A stretch of DNA of 64,000 nt from Acidobacteriota bacterium (GTDB taxonomy: Bacteria > Acidobacteriota > Terriglobia > Acidiferrales > UBA7541). Positions 1 through 7,783 of this stretch are shown in pieces. The stretch is taken from the NCBI GenBank assembly GCA_013289955.1, contig JABCYZ010000010.1, positions 108,304 through 172,303 of the forward strand, given 5' to 3'. The notes below the pieces were generated by a model that was not told the origin of the DNA, did no database searches, and saw only the letters and a program-made list of their open reading frames with translations. Every line of letters begins with the position of its first letter. Position 1 is the first letter of the stretch. The translations under genes were made by a program, and so were the position numbers.

Positions 1-758
1 AAGGCCGCGTCCTGACGCAACTTTCGCTCTTCTGGTTCGATCTCCTCAGAGACGTTATCCCCAATCATGTCCTAAGCTCCACGGAGTTCCCCGCCGCTTT
101 CAACGCTTTTCGCGAGGAGCTAGCCGACCGCTCCATGGTCGTCCGCAAAACGCAGCCTCTCCCGATCGAATGCGTCGTGCGCGGCTATGTTTCCGGCTCT
201 GGCTGGAAAGACTACAAAGCCACCGGAAAAATCTGCGGCATCGCGCTTCCCGCGGGCTTGCGTGAATCCGATCGTTTCCCCGAACCCATTTTCACGCCGG
301 CCACCAAAGCTTCCACCGGCCACGACGAGAACATTTCCTTCGAGCAAGCTGCTTCCCTGATCGGCCGAGATGTCGCCGAGCGCGTCCGCACCGTCAGCAT
401 CGAAATCTACCGCCGCGCCGCCGCCTATGCCGAGCCTCGCGGCGTAATCCTCGCCGACACCAAATTCGAGTTCGGCCTCCTCGGCAGCACCCTCGGGTCC
501 CCCAACGCAGTCAACTCCCTGGTGTGGATCGACGAAGCCCTCACTCCAGACTCTTCCCGCTTCTGGCCCGCCGCCCAGTACAGTCCCGGCGGCCCGCAAC
601 CTTCCTTCGACAAACAGTTTGTCCGCGACTATCTCGAGCGAATCCGCTGGCCCAAAACCCCGCCTGGCCCGGAGCTTCCGCCCGACGTGGTCGCCGCTAC
701 GCGTGCCAAATACCGGGACGCCTATCGCATCCTGACAGGGCACGAGCTAGACCAATAA
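1..758 (+). CDS. purC: Phosphoribosylaminoimidazole-succinocarboxamide (SAICAR) synthase, 5'-truncated by window edge
   Basis: Cytosolic purine-biosynthesis enzyme that condenses CAIR with aspartate using ATP. The frame is open from position 3, so the start lies upstream of the window; 251 codons are visible and roughly 50 N-terminal residues of a ~300-residue plant/Bacteroidetes-like PurC are missing. Family motifs seen: RGYVSGSGWKDY, the PEPIFTPATKA..GHDENIS block, DTKFEFG, and the LTPDSSRFWP segment that contacts substrate. An internal ATG at 135 is not the start, because the upstream codons also read as PurC (LTQLSLFWF...). A Fis-type HTH gene follows 55 bp downstream on the same strand and may be cotranscribed. 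Identification is firm. Confidence 0.97.
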   Translation, partial: GRVLTQLSLFWFDLLRDVIPNHVLSSTEFPAAFNAFREELADRSMVVRKTQPLPIECVVRGYVSGSGWKDYKATGKICGIALPAGLRESDRFPEPIFTPATKASTGHDENISFEQAASLIGRDVAERVRTVSIEIYRRAAAYAEPRGVILADTKFEFGLLGSTLGSPNAVNSLVWIDEALTPDSSRFWPAAQYSPGGPQPSFDKQFVRDYLERIRWPKTPPGPELPPDVVAATRAKYRDAYRILTGHELDQ

Positions 759-813
759 CTGCTGCAACCCGGCCCAGAACAAACGGAAAGAAAATTCTGC
801 GGAGCGTGCGATC

Positions 814-1035
814 GTGAAAGATCAACTCGAGGGGCTGGTCACTCAAATGGTAGACCGGGGGATTTTGTTCGATGAGGCCGTTGGCGAATTCGAGAAGCGT
901 TTCATCAAGCGCGTCCTGGACCGCGCCAACGGCAATCAATCCCGCGCCGCGCAAGTTCTCGGCATTCACCGCAACACGCTAAGCCGCAAAATCGACGAAT
1001 ACAAGCTCGCTTCAAAGAATCATCACTCCCGCTAA
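814..1035 (+). CDS. Stand-alone Fis-family helix-turn-helix protein
   Basis: A 73-residue protein consisting of little more than a Fis-type DNA-binding domain. The C-terminal half carries the classic HTH signature (NGNQSRAAQVLGIHRNTLSRKI) found in Fis and at the end of NtrC-type activators; the N-terminal ~40 residues are helical and could form the dimerisation arm. Start is GTG at 814 with a weak purine stretch (GGAG at 801) upstream. It lies directly behind purC and ahead of a strong hairpin terminator. Known Fis proteins are nucleoid-associated regulators; no AAA+ or receiver domain is present, so the role is probably global or local DNA bending. Its targets cannot be inferred. Confidence 0.88.
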   Translation: MKDQLEGLVTQMVDRGILFDEAVGEFEKRFIKRVLDRANGNQSRAAQVLGIHRNTLSRKIDEYKLASKNHHSR

Positions 1036-1101
1036 CGGCGTTCCACTTCCACAGTGGCTTCTTCTCGGCGGGTTGCCAAGGAATGGACGGGCCCGCAAAA
1101 G

Positions 1102-1139
1102 AAAAACGGCTCCCCGGCGAAACCGGAGAGCCGTTCGTT
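1102..1139. terminator. Bidirectional intrinsic terminator
   Basis: Stem AACGGCTC (1105-1112) / GAGCCGTT (1128-1135) with an inner CCGG/CCGG extension and a CGAAA loop. An A-run precedes it and a T-rich tail follows, so it can act on both strands. It lies between the convergent Fis-type gene and the exported TPR gene. Confidence 0.85.
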
Positions 1140-1166
1140 ATTTGTGTCGTGGCTTGTGCCGTTCTG

Positions 1167-2510
1167 CTAGCTCGAGGGCTTCTTGTGCACCGTCTTCTTT
1201 GGTGCCGCCTTTTCCTTCGGAATGTCGTCGTCTTTGACTTTGCCCTTTTCCCAGTGGAGCATGAACGCCGGGTCGGGGTCGTAGGAAACGAGTGTGCCGG
1301 TAAAATGAATCGCACTGTCCTTCTCAACGCGAACCACATCCGGCTGCCCGGCTATCTTGACGTCCATATCCGGTGTCGTCTTGGCATCAAATTCCGCGTC
1401 GCTTGTCACGAAGGCCACCTTGAGCTCGATGACGTCCCCGGGAATGTTTTCAATCACCTTGCCGGGCACTTCCGGAAACTCCAGGCCGCACGACGCCAGC
1501 CAGGTAACTTTCGCCTTGTCGCCTCCTGCCTTCAGGTCTGTCACCACGGAAGCGATCGTCATATCCTTGCGTGCCGCATCCAGGTCCGCGCTGCTTGGCA
1601 GGTTATAGCTTGCCGGACGGTCCGCCGAGCTGCCTGCCAGTTGCAGCAGTTCCGCCAGCTCCGCGTCCGTCAGGTTATCGCACGCTGCTTGTTGGTAGTT
1701 CACGATCAGCTTTCGCAGATAATCCTTCACCTTTGCAGACTGCGCTTGTGTCGCTCCCTTCGCCGTCACGGCCCGCGCGATCGACCAGAAAGCATCCATA
1801 TGCTGGGGCGGCGTGAGCGCCTCGTATGCCAGTCCCAGCCGGTAACTTGTAATTCCGTCATCTGGATTGAGCGCCAGCACTGCCTTATAGAACGGAATCG
1901 CCCCGGCATAATCTTTTATGTTCACTGAAGCCTGAGCGGCGGTGCCGTTGAAATAAATCTGAATCTGCTTTTTCTGCGTGGCAAACGCATCATCCGTCAT
2001 GCCATCGGGTTTCTTCACGCCGTCCAGCGCCTTTAATCCCGAGACCGCTGCATCTCTCGCCGCTTTCGCGGTTGCCGGGTCTGCCTGTTGAGCGGCGCTC
2101 AAGGCGTTGTAGGCAAAACAGTGCGCATAGAGCGCCTGATATTGCCCGCCAGCGTCAATCTTGTCCCCCAGACCGATGACTTTGTCTGAATATTCCATCA
2201 CTTTCTGATAGTTCTTGAGTTGCCCGTAAGCCTGGACGTAGAGCGGATAAACGTAGATCAGCAATGCGGAATTAGGATATTTCGAGACAAAATCATCGAG
2301 GCACTTCACCTGCGTGGCTGGAACCTTCTCGCTCGCACAAGCCTGATACGAGTTGTACTCCGCCATCGTATAAGGCTGCTTCCCCGCCCCGGCGTCCTGC
2401 CCTCCCGCCGCCGGCGTTTGCGCCAGCGCGCTCAGCCCGCTCCCAAGAATCAGACAAAGCGCCGCGACCATCGCGAGGCCTGCCACTTTGCGTGTTCCAC
2501 TCATTCCCAC
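1167..2510 (-). CDS. Exported TPR-containing protein of unknown function
   Basis: 447 residues. An N-terminal signal peptide (hydrophobic AGLAMVAALCLILGSGLSALA, cleavage likely after ALA-Q) predicts export. The middle (about residues 120-260) is helical with at least one recognisable tetratricopeptide unit (YAGAIPFYKAVLALNPDDG..YRLGLAYEAL), suggesting a protein-protein scaffold. The C-terminal ~130 residues are a beta-rich region of no family I recognise, containing a single Cys (LASCGLEF) and ending in a Lys/Pro-rich tail. The start is ATG at 2510, preceded by GCGAGGAGAG on the minus strand. It has no operon partner: divergent from the SDR gene and convergent with the Fis-type gene. Similar TPR proteins are frequent in Acidobacteriota, but the function is unassigned. 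Confidence 0.85.
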   Translation of the reverse strand: MGMSGTRKVAGLAMVAALCLILGSGLSALAQTPAAGGQDAGAGKQPYTMAEYNSYQACASEKVPATQVKCLDDFVSKYPNSALLIYVYPLYVQAYGQLKNYQKVMEYSDKVIGLGDKIDAGGQYQALYAHCFAYNALSAAQQADPATAKAARDAAVSGLKALDGVKKPDGMTDDAFATQKKQIQIYFNGTAAQASVNIKDYAGAIPFYKAVLALNPDDGITSYRLGLAYEALTPPQHMDAFWSIARAVTAKGATQAQSAKVKDYLRKLIVNYQQAACDNLTDAELAELLQLAGSSADRPASYNLPSSADLDAARKDMTIASVVTDLKAGGDKAKVTWLASCGLEFPEVPGKVIENIPGDVIELKVAFVTSDAEFDAKTTPDMDVKIAGQPDVVRVEKDSAIHFTGTLVSYDPDPAFMLHWEKGKVKDDDIPKEKAAPKKTVHKKPSS

Positions 2511-2808
2511 TCTCCTCGCACAAGTATCAATTCTGGATTATCCGTTGCCGCTCTTGCGAGCACTGCTCGTGCCAATGATTGCGTTGATTCCAAAACTTGG
2601 GAATTATAGGAAAAGCCCCGGTCTATCCGCAAGCTGTCATCTCGGGAAAATTCAAAAAAGCCTGTGGAACCATTCCGTCGGCTTACAAGCTTCTTCCCGT
2701 CTTCCCGACGCAGCTTCGAGGATCCCAAGCCCTGCGGGAACTGCCAGACTCCTGAATGCTAAGATGAGTTTCGCACAAAAAAGGTGGCAAGCGAGAGGAA
2801 GAATTCAA

Positions 2809-3558
2809 ATGTCTCAAAAAACAAGTATAAATTCATCCTCCCGCGAAGGGGTGCCGCTTTCCGCGGCGGTCGCGCTTGTTACCGGCGGCAGCCGCGGCAT
2901 AGGCCGCGCCATCGCCCTCCGCCTTGCCAAACTGGGCGCGGGTGTGGCCATCTGCGGTCGAAATGCGCCGGTGCTTCGGGCCGCCGAGGCTGAGCTAGAG
3001 AAATCAGGTACGCCTGTCTATGCGCAGATCGCGGATGTTTCGCAGTCCGCCGATGTAACCGACCTCGTCCTGAAAACGCAAGCCGCCCTGGGCCGGATCT
3101 CTATCCTGGTCAACAACGCGGGCATCGGTCTCTTCGGTCCCGCCCATGAAAAAACGGAAGCCGATTGGGACCGTGTGCTGGGCACCAATCTGAAAAGCGT
3201 TTTCCTCCTCTCTCGCGCCGTAGCTCCGGCCATGATCCAGCAGGGCGCCGGCGACATCATCAACATCAGCTCTCTCGCGGGCCGCAACACCTTCGCCGGC
3301 GGAGGCATCTATTGCGCCTCCAAGTGGGGCCTCCAGGGCCTCTCCGCCTGCATGGCCGAAGACCTCCGCGGGCACGGCATCCGCGTCAGCGTTGTCTGTC
3401 CCGGCAGCGTAGCCACCGAGTTTTCCGCACGCGGCTCGAAGGACCCCTCGAAGGTTCTCTCGCCTGAGGACGTGGCCCACGCCGTAGAGATGATCCTCAC
3501 CCAAGGCCCGCAAAGTTTCCTGAGCGAAGTCCACGTCCGCCCTCTCCAGAAACCCTAA
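2809..3558 (+). CDS. Short-chain dehydrogenase/reductase (SDR), FabG-like
   Basis: 249 residues, the classical SDR length. Rossmann NAD(P)-binding motif TGGSRGIG is near residue 20, NNAG near 100, and the catalytic Ser...YCASK (Ser, Tyr, Lys) is in the middle. The substrate is unknown; the best general description is 3-oxoacyl-ACP reductase-like. The frame stays open upstream to 2488, but I chose ATG 2809 because AGAGGAAG lies 8 nt upstream, it follows a stop-free but low-similarity stretch, and it gives the normal SDR N-terminus; ATG 2764 is an alternative. A single gene followed by a large hairpin; no pathway neighbours. Confidence 0.93.
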   Translation: MSQKTSINSSSREGVPLSAAVALVTGGSRGIGRAIALRLAKLGAGVAICGRNAPVLRAAEAELEKSGTPVYAQIADVSQSADVTDLVLKTQAALGRISILVNNAGIGLFGPAHEKTEADWDRVLGTNLKSVFLLSRAVAPAMIQQGAGDIINISSLAGRNTFAGGGIYCASKWGLQGLSACMAEDLRGHGIRVSVVCPGSVATEFSARGSKDPSKVLSPEDVAHAVEMILTQGPQSFLSEVHVRPLQKP

Positions 3559-3567
3559 GTCACGACG

Positions 3568-3618
3568 CTTCGTGGGGGCTGCCCGCGCATCCCGGCTGCC
3601 CAGTACGCCCCCACGAAG
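3568..3618. terminator. Long-stem hairpin, probable terminator
   Basis: Perfect 12-bp stem CTTCGTGGGGGC (3568-3579) / GCCCCCACGAAG (3607-3618) with a 27-nt GC-rich loop, starting 9 nt after the SDR stop. No clean T-run follows, so it could be a mobile hairpin repeat or an mRNA 3'-end stabiliser rather than a classical terminator. Confidence 0.55.
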
Positions 3619-3673
3619 GCTTCCCTTTTCACGCCATCCGCGCCGCCTTCCCCTCCGGCCCAATTCTTTCCTC

Positions 3674-3702
3674 TTGACATTAGTCGTCATAACGACTATA
3701 TT
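3674..3702 (+). promoter_or_regulatory. Sigma-70 promoter with embedded operator dyad for the MarR gene
   Basis: TTGACA (3674-3679), a 17-bp spacer and TATATT (3697-3702). The spacer holds a perfect inverted repeat TAGTCGT-CATA-ACGACTA (3681-3698) that touches the -10 box, as expected for autorepression by a MarR dimer. The expected transcription start (about 7 nt after the -10) coincides with the ATG at 3709, so the transcript is probably leaderless. Confidence 0.88.
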
Positions 3703-3708
3703 GCCCGG

Positions 3709-4167
3709 ATGAGCCGCCGTGCGTCCGCCCATCCGCCTCTTCCCCTCGAGGACACCATCTTCATCTCTCTCCAGAAAACCGCAGATTCCCTCGCCCTCGA
3801 AGCCGAGCAACTCTTCAAGCCTCACGGCCTCACCGGGACGCAATACAACGTCCTTCGCATTCTCCGCGGCGCGGAACCCGAGGGCCTCGCCTGCCGCAGC
3901 ATCGGCGAACGTATGATCTCTCACGACCCCGACATGACGCGTCTCCTCGACCGCATGGAAAAGCGCGACCTCATCTCCCGCCAGCGCCAGACCGACGACC
4001 GGCGCGTCATCAAAACCCGCATCACTCCCGCGGGCCTAGCTCTTTTAAAAGGTCTCGATCAGCCTGTTCGCGAGCTTCACAAGCGCCAGTTCCACCATCT
4101 GCCCGCTGCACGCTTGAAGACTCTCGCCCAGCTGTTGGAGGAAGTCCGCGCTCGCGGACCGGAATAA
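3709..4167 (+). CDS. MarR-family transcriptional regulator
   Basis: 152 residues with the winged-helix MarR fold: dimer helix near the N-terminus (ISLQKTADSLALEAEQLF), HTH centred on LACRSIGERMISHDPDMTRLLDRMEKRDLI, and the wing with the conserved D-D-R (RQTDDRRVIKTRITPAG). MarR proteins bind palindromes as dimers and release DNA on ligand or oxidant binding; no conserved N-terminal Cys of the OhrR type is visible. ATG 3709 has no Shine-Dalgarno and sits at the predicted transcription start. The next gene, YceI, follows 56 bp later and a nitroreductase after that, suggesting that the regulator controls a small stress or xenobiotic regulon including itself. Confidence 0.93.
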   Translation: MSRRASAHPPLPLEDTIFISLQKTADSLALEAEQLFKPHGLTGTQYNVLRILRGAEPEGLACRSIGERMISHDPDMTRLLDRMEKRDLISRQRQTDDRRVIKTRITPAGLALLKGLDQPVRELHKRQFHHLPAARLKTLAQLLEEVRARGPE

Positions 4168-4223
4168 ACGCACCAAAATCAAAATCCGCTTGGACGCAAC
4201 AATCACTCAAGGAGGCAACACCC

Positions 4224-4814
4224 ATGGGCCAACTTTTTTCCCGTATCGCAATCACCGCCGGACTGGCAGCTGCTCTTTCCCTGCCCGCAACCGCGGCAAC
4301 TTCCACCTGGCAAATTGATCCCGCGCATTCGGCAGCGCAATTCGCCGTCAAGCATCTGATGATCTCGACCGTTCGCGGCGCATTCACCAGCGTAAAAGGC
4401 TCCGTCAAGTTCGACGACCAGGACATCACCAAGTCTTCCGTCGAAGTCACCATTGACGTGAACTCCGTCGACACCCGCCAGCCCGACCGCGACAAGGATC
4501 TCCGCAGCGATCACTTCTTCGACGCCGATCACTTTCCCACCATCACTTTCAAATCCAAAAGAGTTGAGCAAGTTTCGCCCGGCAAACTCAAAGTCACCGG
4601 CGATCTCACCATTCGCGGCACCACGAAAGAAGTCGTCCTGGATGTCGATGGTCCGACCGCCCCTGTCAAGGATCCCTGGGGTAACCAGCGCGTCGGCGTT
4701 AGCGCCAGTTCCAAAGTCATTCGCCAGGACTTTGGCATCACTTACGGCCCAGGCATGATCGGGGATGAAATCTCTATCACCATCGACGCCGAAATGATTC
4801 CTGCGAAAAAGTAG
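4224..4814 (+). CDS. YceI-family periplasmic lipid-binding-like protein
   Basis: 196 residues: Sec signal peptide (residues 1-24, ending PATAA) then a YceI lipocalin-like domain covering the rest. Family features seen: WQIDPAHSAAQFAVKHLMISTVRGAF near the start, the central DHFFDADHFPTITFKSK segment, LTIRGTTKEVVLDV, and a FGITYGPG...GDEISITIDAEM ending. YceI proteins bind polyisoprenoids in a beta-barrel; their physiological role is unclear and they are often induced by base, osmotic or membrane stress. A strong GGAGG lies 8 nt before ATG 4224. It sits directly behind the MarR gene and is probably cotranscribed with it. Confidence 0.95.
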   Translation: MGQLFSRIAITAGLAAALSLPATAATSTWQIDPAHSAAQFAVKHLMISTVRGAFTSVKGSVKFDDQDITKSSVEVTIDVNSVDTRQPDRDKDLRSDHFFDADHFPTITFKSKRVEQVSPGKLKVTGDLTIRGTTKEVVLDVDGPTAPVKDPWGNQRVGVSASSKVIRQDFGITYGPGMIGDEISITIDAEMIPAKK

Positions 4815-4952
4815 ACCGGGTCCGCCCCGATTCGCCTCGGAACAGGAACGCCCGAGCTAGGTCTTCGCCGGCAGCCGTTTTCGCGGTCTTCTGGAGCGAA
4901 CGGAGGAATCTCTTCGCTCCAGCGGATTGTGCGGAACTACCGCAGATACTAG

Positions 4953-4967
4953 GTGCCAGTTTGGCAC
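4953..4967. repeat. Perfect dyad upstream of the nitroreductase gene
   Basis: GTGCCA-GTT-TGGCAC, 6-bp arms with a 3-nt centre, about 60 bp before the nitroreductase start. It could be an operator; it does not resemble the MarR dyad at 3681-3698. Confidence 0.4.
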
Positions 4968-5025
4968 GCACCGTCCACTCGCTTTCGGTCATCTAATCCC
5001 TGAAACCCGCTAAAGGAAGAAAACC

Positions 5026-5631
5026 ATGCAAAAGCCAGCTACGACAGATTTCCCCGTGCACGACCTCATCCGCCATCGATGGAGTCCGCGGGCCTTTGCC
5101 ACGAAGCCGGTTGAGCCCGCGGTTCTGGCCAGTCTCTTTGAAGCCGCCCGCTGGGCGCCTTCGAGCAGCAACGAGCAACCTTGGGCTTATCTTGTCGCCA
5201 CAAACGATAATCCCGATGACTATCTAAGAATGCTGAGCGTGCTTGTGGATTTCAATGCGGGCTGGGCCAAAAACGCCCCAGCGCTTGCTCTCGCTGTTTC
5301 ACACCTTAAGTTCCAGGGCAAAGGCAATCCGAATCGTAACGCTTTCTACGACACCGGCGCCGCCACCATGCTGCTCAGCCTCGAAGCTACGGCGCGAGGC
5401 CTTTACGTTCACCAAATGGCCGGCTTTGACCCCGCCAAAGCCAAGCAAGTCTTCGAAATTCCAGCGGACTGGGAGGCTATCGCCGCCATCGCCCTTGGCT
5501 ATCCCGGAGATCCGAAATCGCTGCCGCAACCTTTGCATGACCGCGAAGTGGCTCCGCGAACACGCAAGCCTCTAGCCGAATTTGTCATGTCGGGCCGCTG
5601 GGGGCATACTTCTCCTATCGTTTCTCAGTGA
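5026..5631 (+). CDS. Nitroreductase-family flavoprotein
   Basis: 201 residues, the usual length for FMN-dependent nitroreductase-family oxidoreductases. The N-terminal IRHRWSPRAFATKPVEPAVLASLFEAARWAPSSSNEQPW block is the FMN phosphate-binding signature, and IAAIALGYPGD near residue 160 is the conserved C-terminal flavin segment. Family members reduce nitro groups, quinones or enones with NAD(P)H, or act in specialised dehalogenation or cofactor chemistry; the substrate cannot be read here. Start ATG 5026 has AAAGGAAGA 6 nt upstream. Its position after MarR-YceI fits a detoxification role (inference). Confidence 0.94.
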   Translation: MQKPATTDFPVHDLIRHRWSPRAFATKPVEPAVLASLFEAARWAPSSSNEQPWAYLVATNDNPDDYLRMLSVLVDFNAGWAKNAPALALAVSHLKFQGKGNPNRNAFYDTGAATMLLSLEATARGLYVHQMAGFDPAKAKQVFEIPADWEAIAAIALGYPGDPKSLPQPLHDREVAPRTRKPLAEFVMSGRWGHTSPIVSQ

Positions 5632-5668
5632 CCGGATACATCAATTACAGAGGATCCAGCCCGCCCAA

Positions 5669-6628
5669 ATGCACCGCACGCTCGAATTTCTTCTCCATCA
5701 CGGCTACGTTGTCTTGCTCGCCTGGGTGTTCGCCGAGCAGGCCGGAGTGCCTATCCCTTCGCTTCCGCTCCTGCTCGCCGCGGGCGCTCTGGCGGGTTCT
5801 CACCAGTTGAATATCTTTGCTTCGCTTTTCATCGTCGGGCTGGCTGCCGTCTGCGCCGATACGCTCTGGTATGAACTGGGCCGCCGCAAGGGCATCCGCA
5901 TACTTCAGGTTCTCTGCAAGATTTCCATCGAGCCCGATTCCTGCGTTCGCCGCACCGAAGGAGTTTTCTCCAAACAGGGCGCACGGTCTCTGCTCTTTGC
6001 CAAATTTCTTCCCGGCCTCAGCACCATCGCACCGCCGCTCGCCGGCATTTTCCACATGCGCCCGCACCGCTTTCTGGTTTTCGATGCCGCTGGTTCTCTT
6101 CTCTGGGGCGCCACTTTCCTGGGATTGGGTTTTGTCTTCAGCGGCCAGATCGAACGCATCGCGGAAAGCGCAGCTTCCCTTGGCGGCTGGCTGGTCGTCA
6201 TTCTTCTTGGCTCGTTCGCATCCTACATCGGCTACAAATACATTGGCCGCCGCCGCTTCCTTCACGAACTGCGCATTTCGCGCATCACCGTCGAGGAGCT
6301 GAAAGTAAAGATCGACGCCGGCGAAGACCTCGTCATCGTCGACCTCCGGCATTCCATCGAGCTCGAAGCCGATCCCGAAACGATTCCCGGCGCTATCCGC
6401 GTGGACGCAAAAGAGCTCGAAGATAAGACCGATCTCTTGCCGCGCGACCGCGAAATCATCCTCTACTGCACTTGCCCCAACGAGGCCACCAGCGCCCGCC
6501 TGGCCCTCCTCCTCAGAAAGCACGGCATCACCCGCATTCGCCCGCTGCAAGGCGGCCTGGAGGCCTGGCGCGAACGCAGATATCCCGTCGCCAACGCCCG
6601 CCTCACTCAAATTTCGGCTCACATTTAG
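5669..6628 (+). CDS. DedA-family membrane protein fused to a rhodanese domain
   Basis: 319 residues. Residues 1-190 are a DedA/SNARE-associated (VTT) membrane domain with about five hydrophobic segments, the re-entrant EQAGVPIPSLPLLLAAGAL motif and the FAKFLPGLSTIAPPLAG motif that carries essential residues in DedA proteins. Residues ~205-310 form a cytoplasmic rhodanese-homology domain with an IVDLR start and the active-site loop YCTCPNEATSA (Cys267, Cys269), followed by LQGGLEAW. DedA proteins are linked to lipid-carrier recycling and proton-motive-force maintenance. I chose ATG 5669 (AGAGGATC about 12 nt upstream) over an earlier in-frame ATG at 5582 that would overlap the nitroreductase gene. 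Confidence 0.9.
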   Translation: MHRTLEFLLHHGYVVLLAWVFAEQAGVPIPSLPLLLAAGALAGSHQLNIFASLFIVGLAAVCADTLWYELGRRKGIRILQVLCKISIEPDSCVRRTEGVFSKQGARSLLFAKFLPGLSTIAPPLAGIFHMRPHRFLVFDAAGSLLWGATFLGLGFVFSGQIERIAESAASLGGWLVVILLGSFASYIGYKYIGRRRFLHELRISRITVEELKVKIDAGEDLVIVDLRHSIELEADPETIPGAIRVDAKELEDKTDLLPRDREIILYCTCPNEATSARLALLLRKHGITRIRPLQGGLEAWRERRYPVANARLTQISAHI

Positions 6629-6630
6629 TT

Positions 6631-7185
6631 TTACAACCGCGGCAAGACAATCCCGCTCTGCGCCTGGTACTTCCCCTTCTTGTCCTTGTAACTCACTTCG
6701 CAGTCTTCATCCGACTCGAAGAAAAGCACCTGGCACAACCCTTCATTCGCATAAATCTTTGCCGGCAAAGGCGTGGTGTTGCTGATCTCCAGTGTCACAA
6801 ACCCTTCCCACTCCGGCTCAAACGGCGTCACGTTTACGATGATCCCGCACCGCGCGTACGTCGACTTCCCCAAACAAACGGTCAGCACATTCCTCGGAAT
6901 CCGGAAATACTCCACCGACCTCGCCAGCGCGAACGAGTTCGGCGGAATCAGGCACGCCTCGCCTTTGAACGGCACCAAGGATCGCGGATCAAAATGCTTG
7001 GGGTCCACAATCGTCGAATTCACATTCGTGAAAATCTGAAATTCGTCCGCCACCCTGATGTCGTAGCCATACGATGAAACTCCGTAGCTGATCACGCCTT
7101 CGCGCACCTGCCGGTCCGTGAACGGCTCAATCATTTTATGTTCCAGCGCCATTTTGCGGATCCAGCGGTCTGGCTTAACGGACAT
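6631..7185 (-). CDS. dcd: dCTP deaminase
   Basis: 184 residues. Deaminates dCTP to dUTP in pyrimidine deoxynucleotide synthesis. Family motifs: [14 protein letters not shown] near residue 33, the [16 protein letters not shown] strand, [10 protein letters not shown], and the catalytic region [32 protein letters not shown] containing the Glu that activates water. ATG 7185 has AAGGAGG upstream on the minus strand. The stop lies 2 bp from the stop of the convergent DedA-rhodanese gene, leaving no room for a terminator between them. Whether it is mono- or bifunctional (with dUTPase activity) is not decidable from the sequence alone. Confidence 0.95.
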   Translation of the reverse strand: MSVKPDRWIRKMALEHKMIEPFTDRQVREGVISYGVSSYGYDIRVADEFQIFTNVNSTIVDPKHFDPRSLVPFKGEACLIPPNSFALARSVEYFRIPRNVLTVCLGKSTYARCGIIVNVTPFEPEWEGFVTLEISNTTPLPAKIYANEGLCQVLFFESDEDCEVSYKDKKGKYQAQSGIVLPRL

Positions 7186-7286
7186 CCATGCCTCCTTCAG
7201 AAGGAAATAAATTTTGCAGCGTCAGATGAAAATCGTCAAAAGAAAGTTCGCCAAGCGGAAACACAGTGTAAATTACCCATCTCGTC

Positions 7287-7315
7287 TTGACAACCCAAGG
7301 CGTAGCCTCTAGCAT
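7287..7315 (+). promoter_or_regulatory. Sigma-70 promoter for the HU-type gene
   Basis: TTGACA (7287-7292), a 17-bp spacer and TAGCAT (7310-7315). The start of transcription would be near 7322, leaving a short leader holding AGGAGG at 7329-7334. Confidence 0.75.
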
Positions 7316-7339
7316 TTGCCTCGGAAGCAGGAGGCGTGT

Positions 7340-7624
7340 GTGATCAAGCTGGACATCGTGAATGCGGTTGTGGCCAAAACGCTCATCAGCCGCACCAAAG
7401 CCGAGCAGGCCGTCGAAACCGTTTTCGATTCTCTCAAACAAGCTCTCGGCCGCGGCCAGCGCATCGAACTCCGCCGCTTCGGCGTCTTCAGCGTCAAACC
7501 CCGCAAGACCGGCATCGGCCGCAACCCTCGCACCGGCGAAGAAGTCAGCATCCCTCCCGGCAAAGCCGTCCGCTTCAAACCCGGCAAAGAACTCCAGGGC
7601 ATCGAAGCCACAAAGAAAGTGTAA
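7340..7624 (+). CDS. HU/IHF-type DNA-binding protein
   Basis: 94 residues, standard for the bacterial histone-like HU family. Dimeric DNA-bending protein of the nucleoid. The N-terminal helical part (LDIVNAVVAKTLISRTKAEQAVETVFDSL) is followed by the conserved beta-arm IELRRFGVFSVKPRKTGIGRNPRTGEEVSIPP, with the RNPRTGE tip and Pro that intercalates DNA. The frame opens at TTG 7316, but GTG 7340 is preferred because AGGAGG ends 5 nt before it and the protein then starts in the family's normal place. Its own promoter lies just upstream. Monocistronic. Confidence 0.94.
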   Translation: MIKLDIVNAVVAKTLISRTKAEQAVETVFDSLKQALGRGQRIELRRFGVFSVKPRKTGIGRNPRTGEEVSIPPGKAVRFKPGKELQGIEATKKV

Positions 7625-7754
7625 TCATTCTCTGGGCTCGCTCCAGAATTCCCCGGCAGCACGTCGCTCGGAAGTCCCTGGCTCATTTTTGGGTCGGCGC
7701 CAGCGGCTTTCTCGCGGAAGGATAAGAGTCCCTCCTTGCTCAAAGGAACCAGCC

Positions 7755-7770
7755 CGGCCGCTTTCGGCCG
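7755..7770. terminator. GC-rich hairpin between convergent HU and RtcB genes
   Basis: CGGCCG-CTTT-CGGCCG, a 6-bp perfect stem in the 159-bp convergent gap. No U-run is adjacent, so terminator activity is only a possibility. Confidence 0.35.
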
Positions 7771-7783
7771 TTACCGGCTTGTC

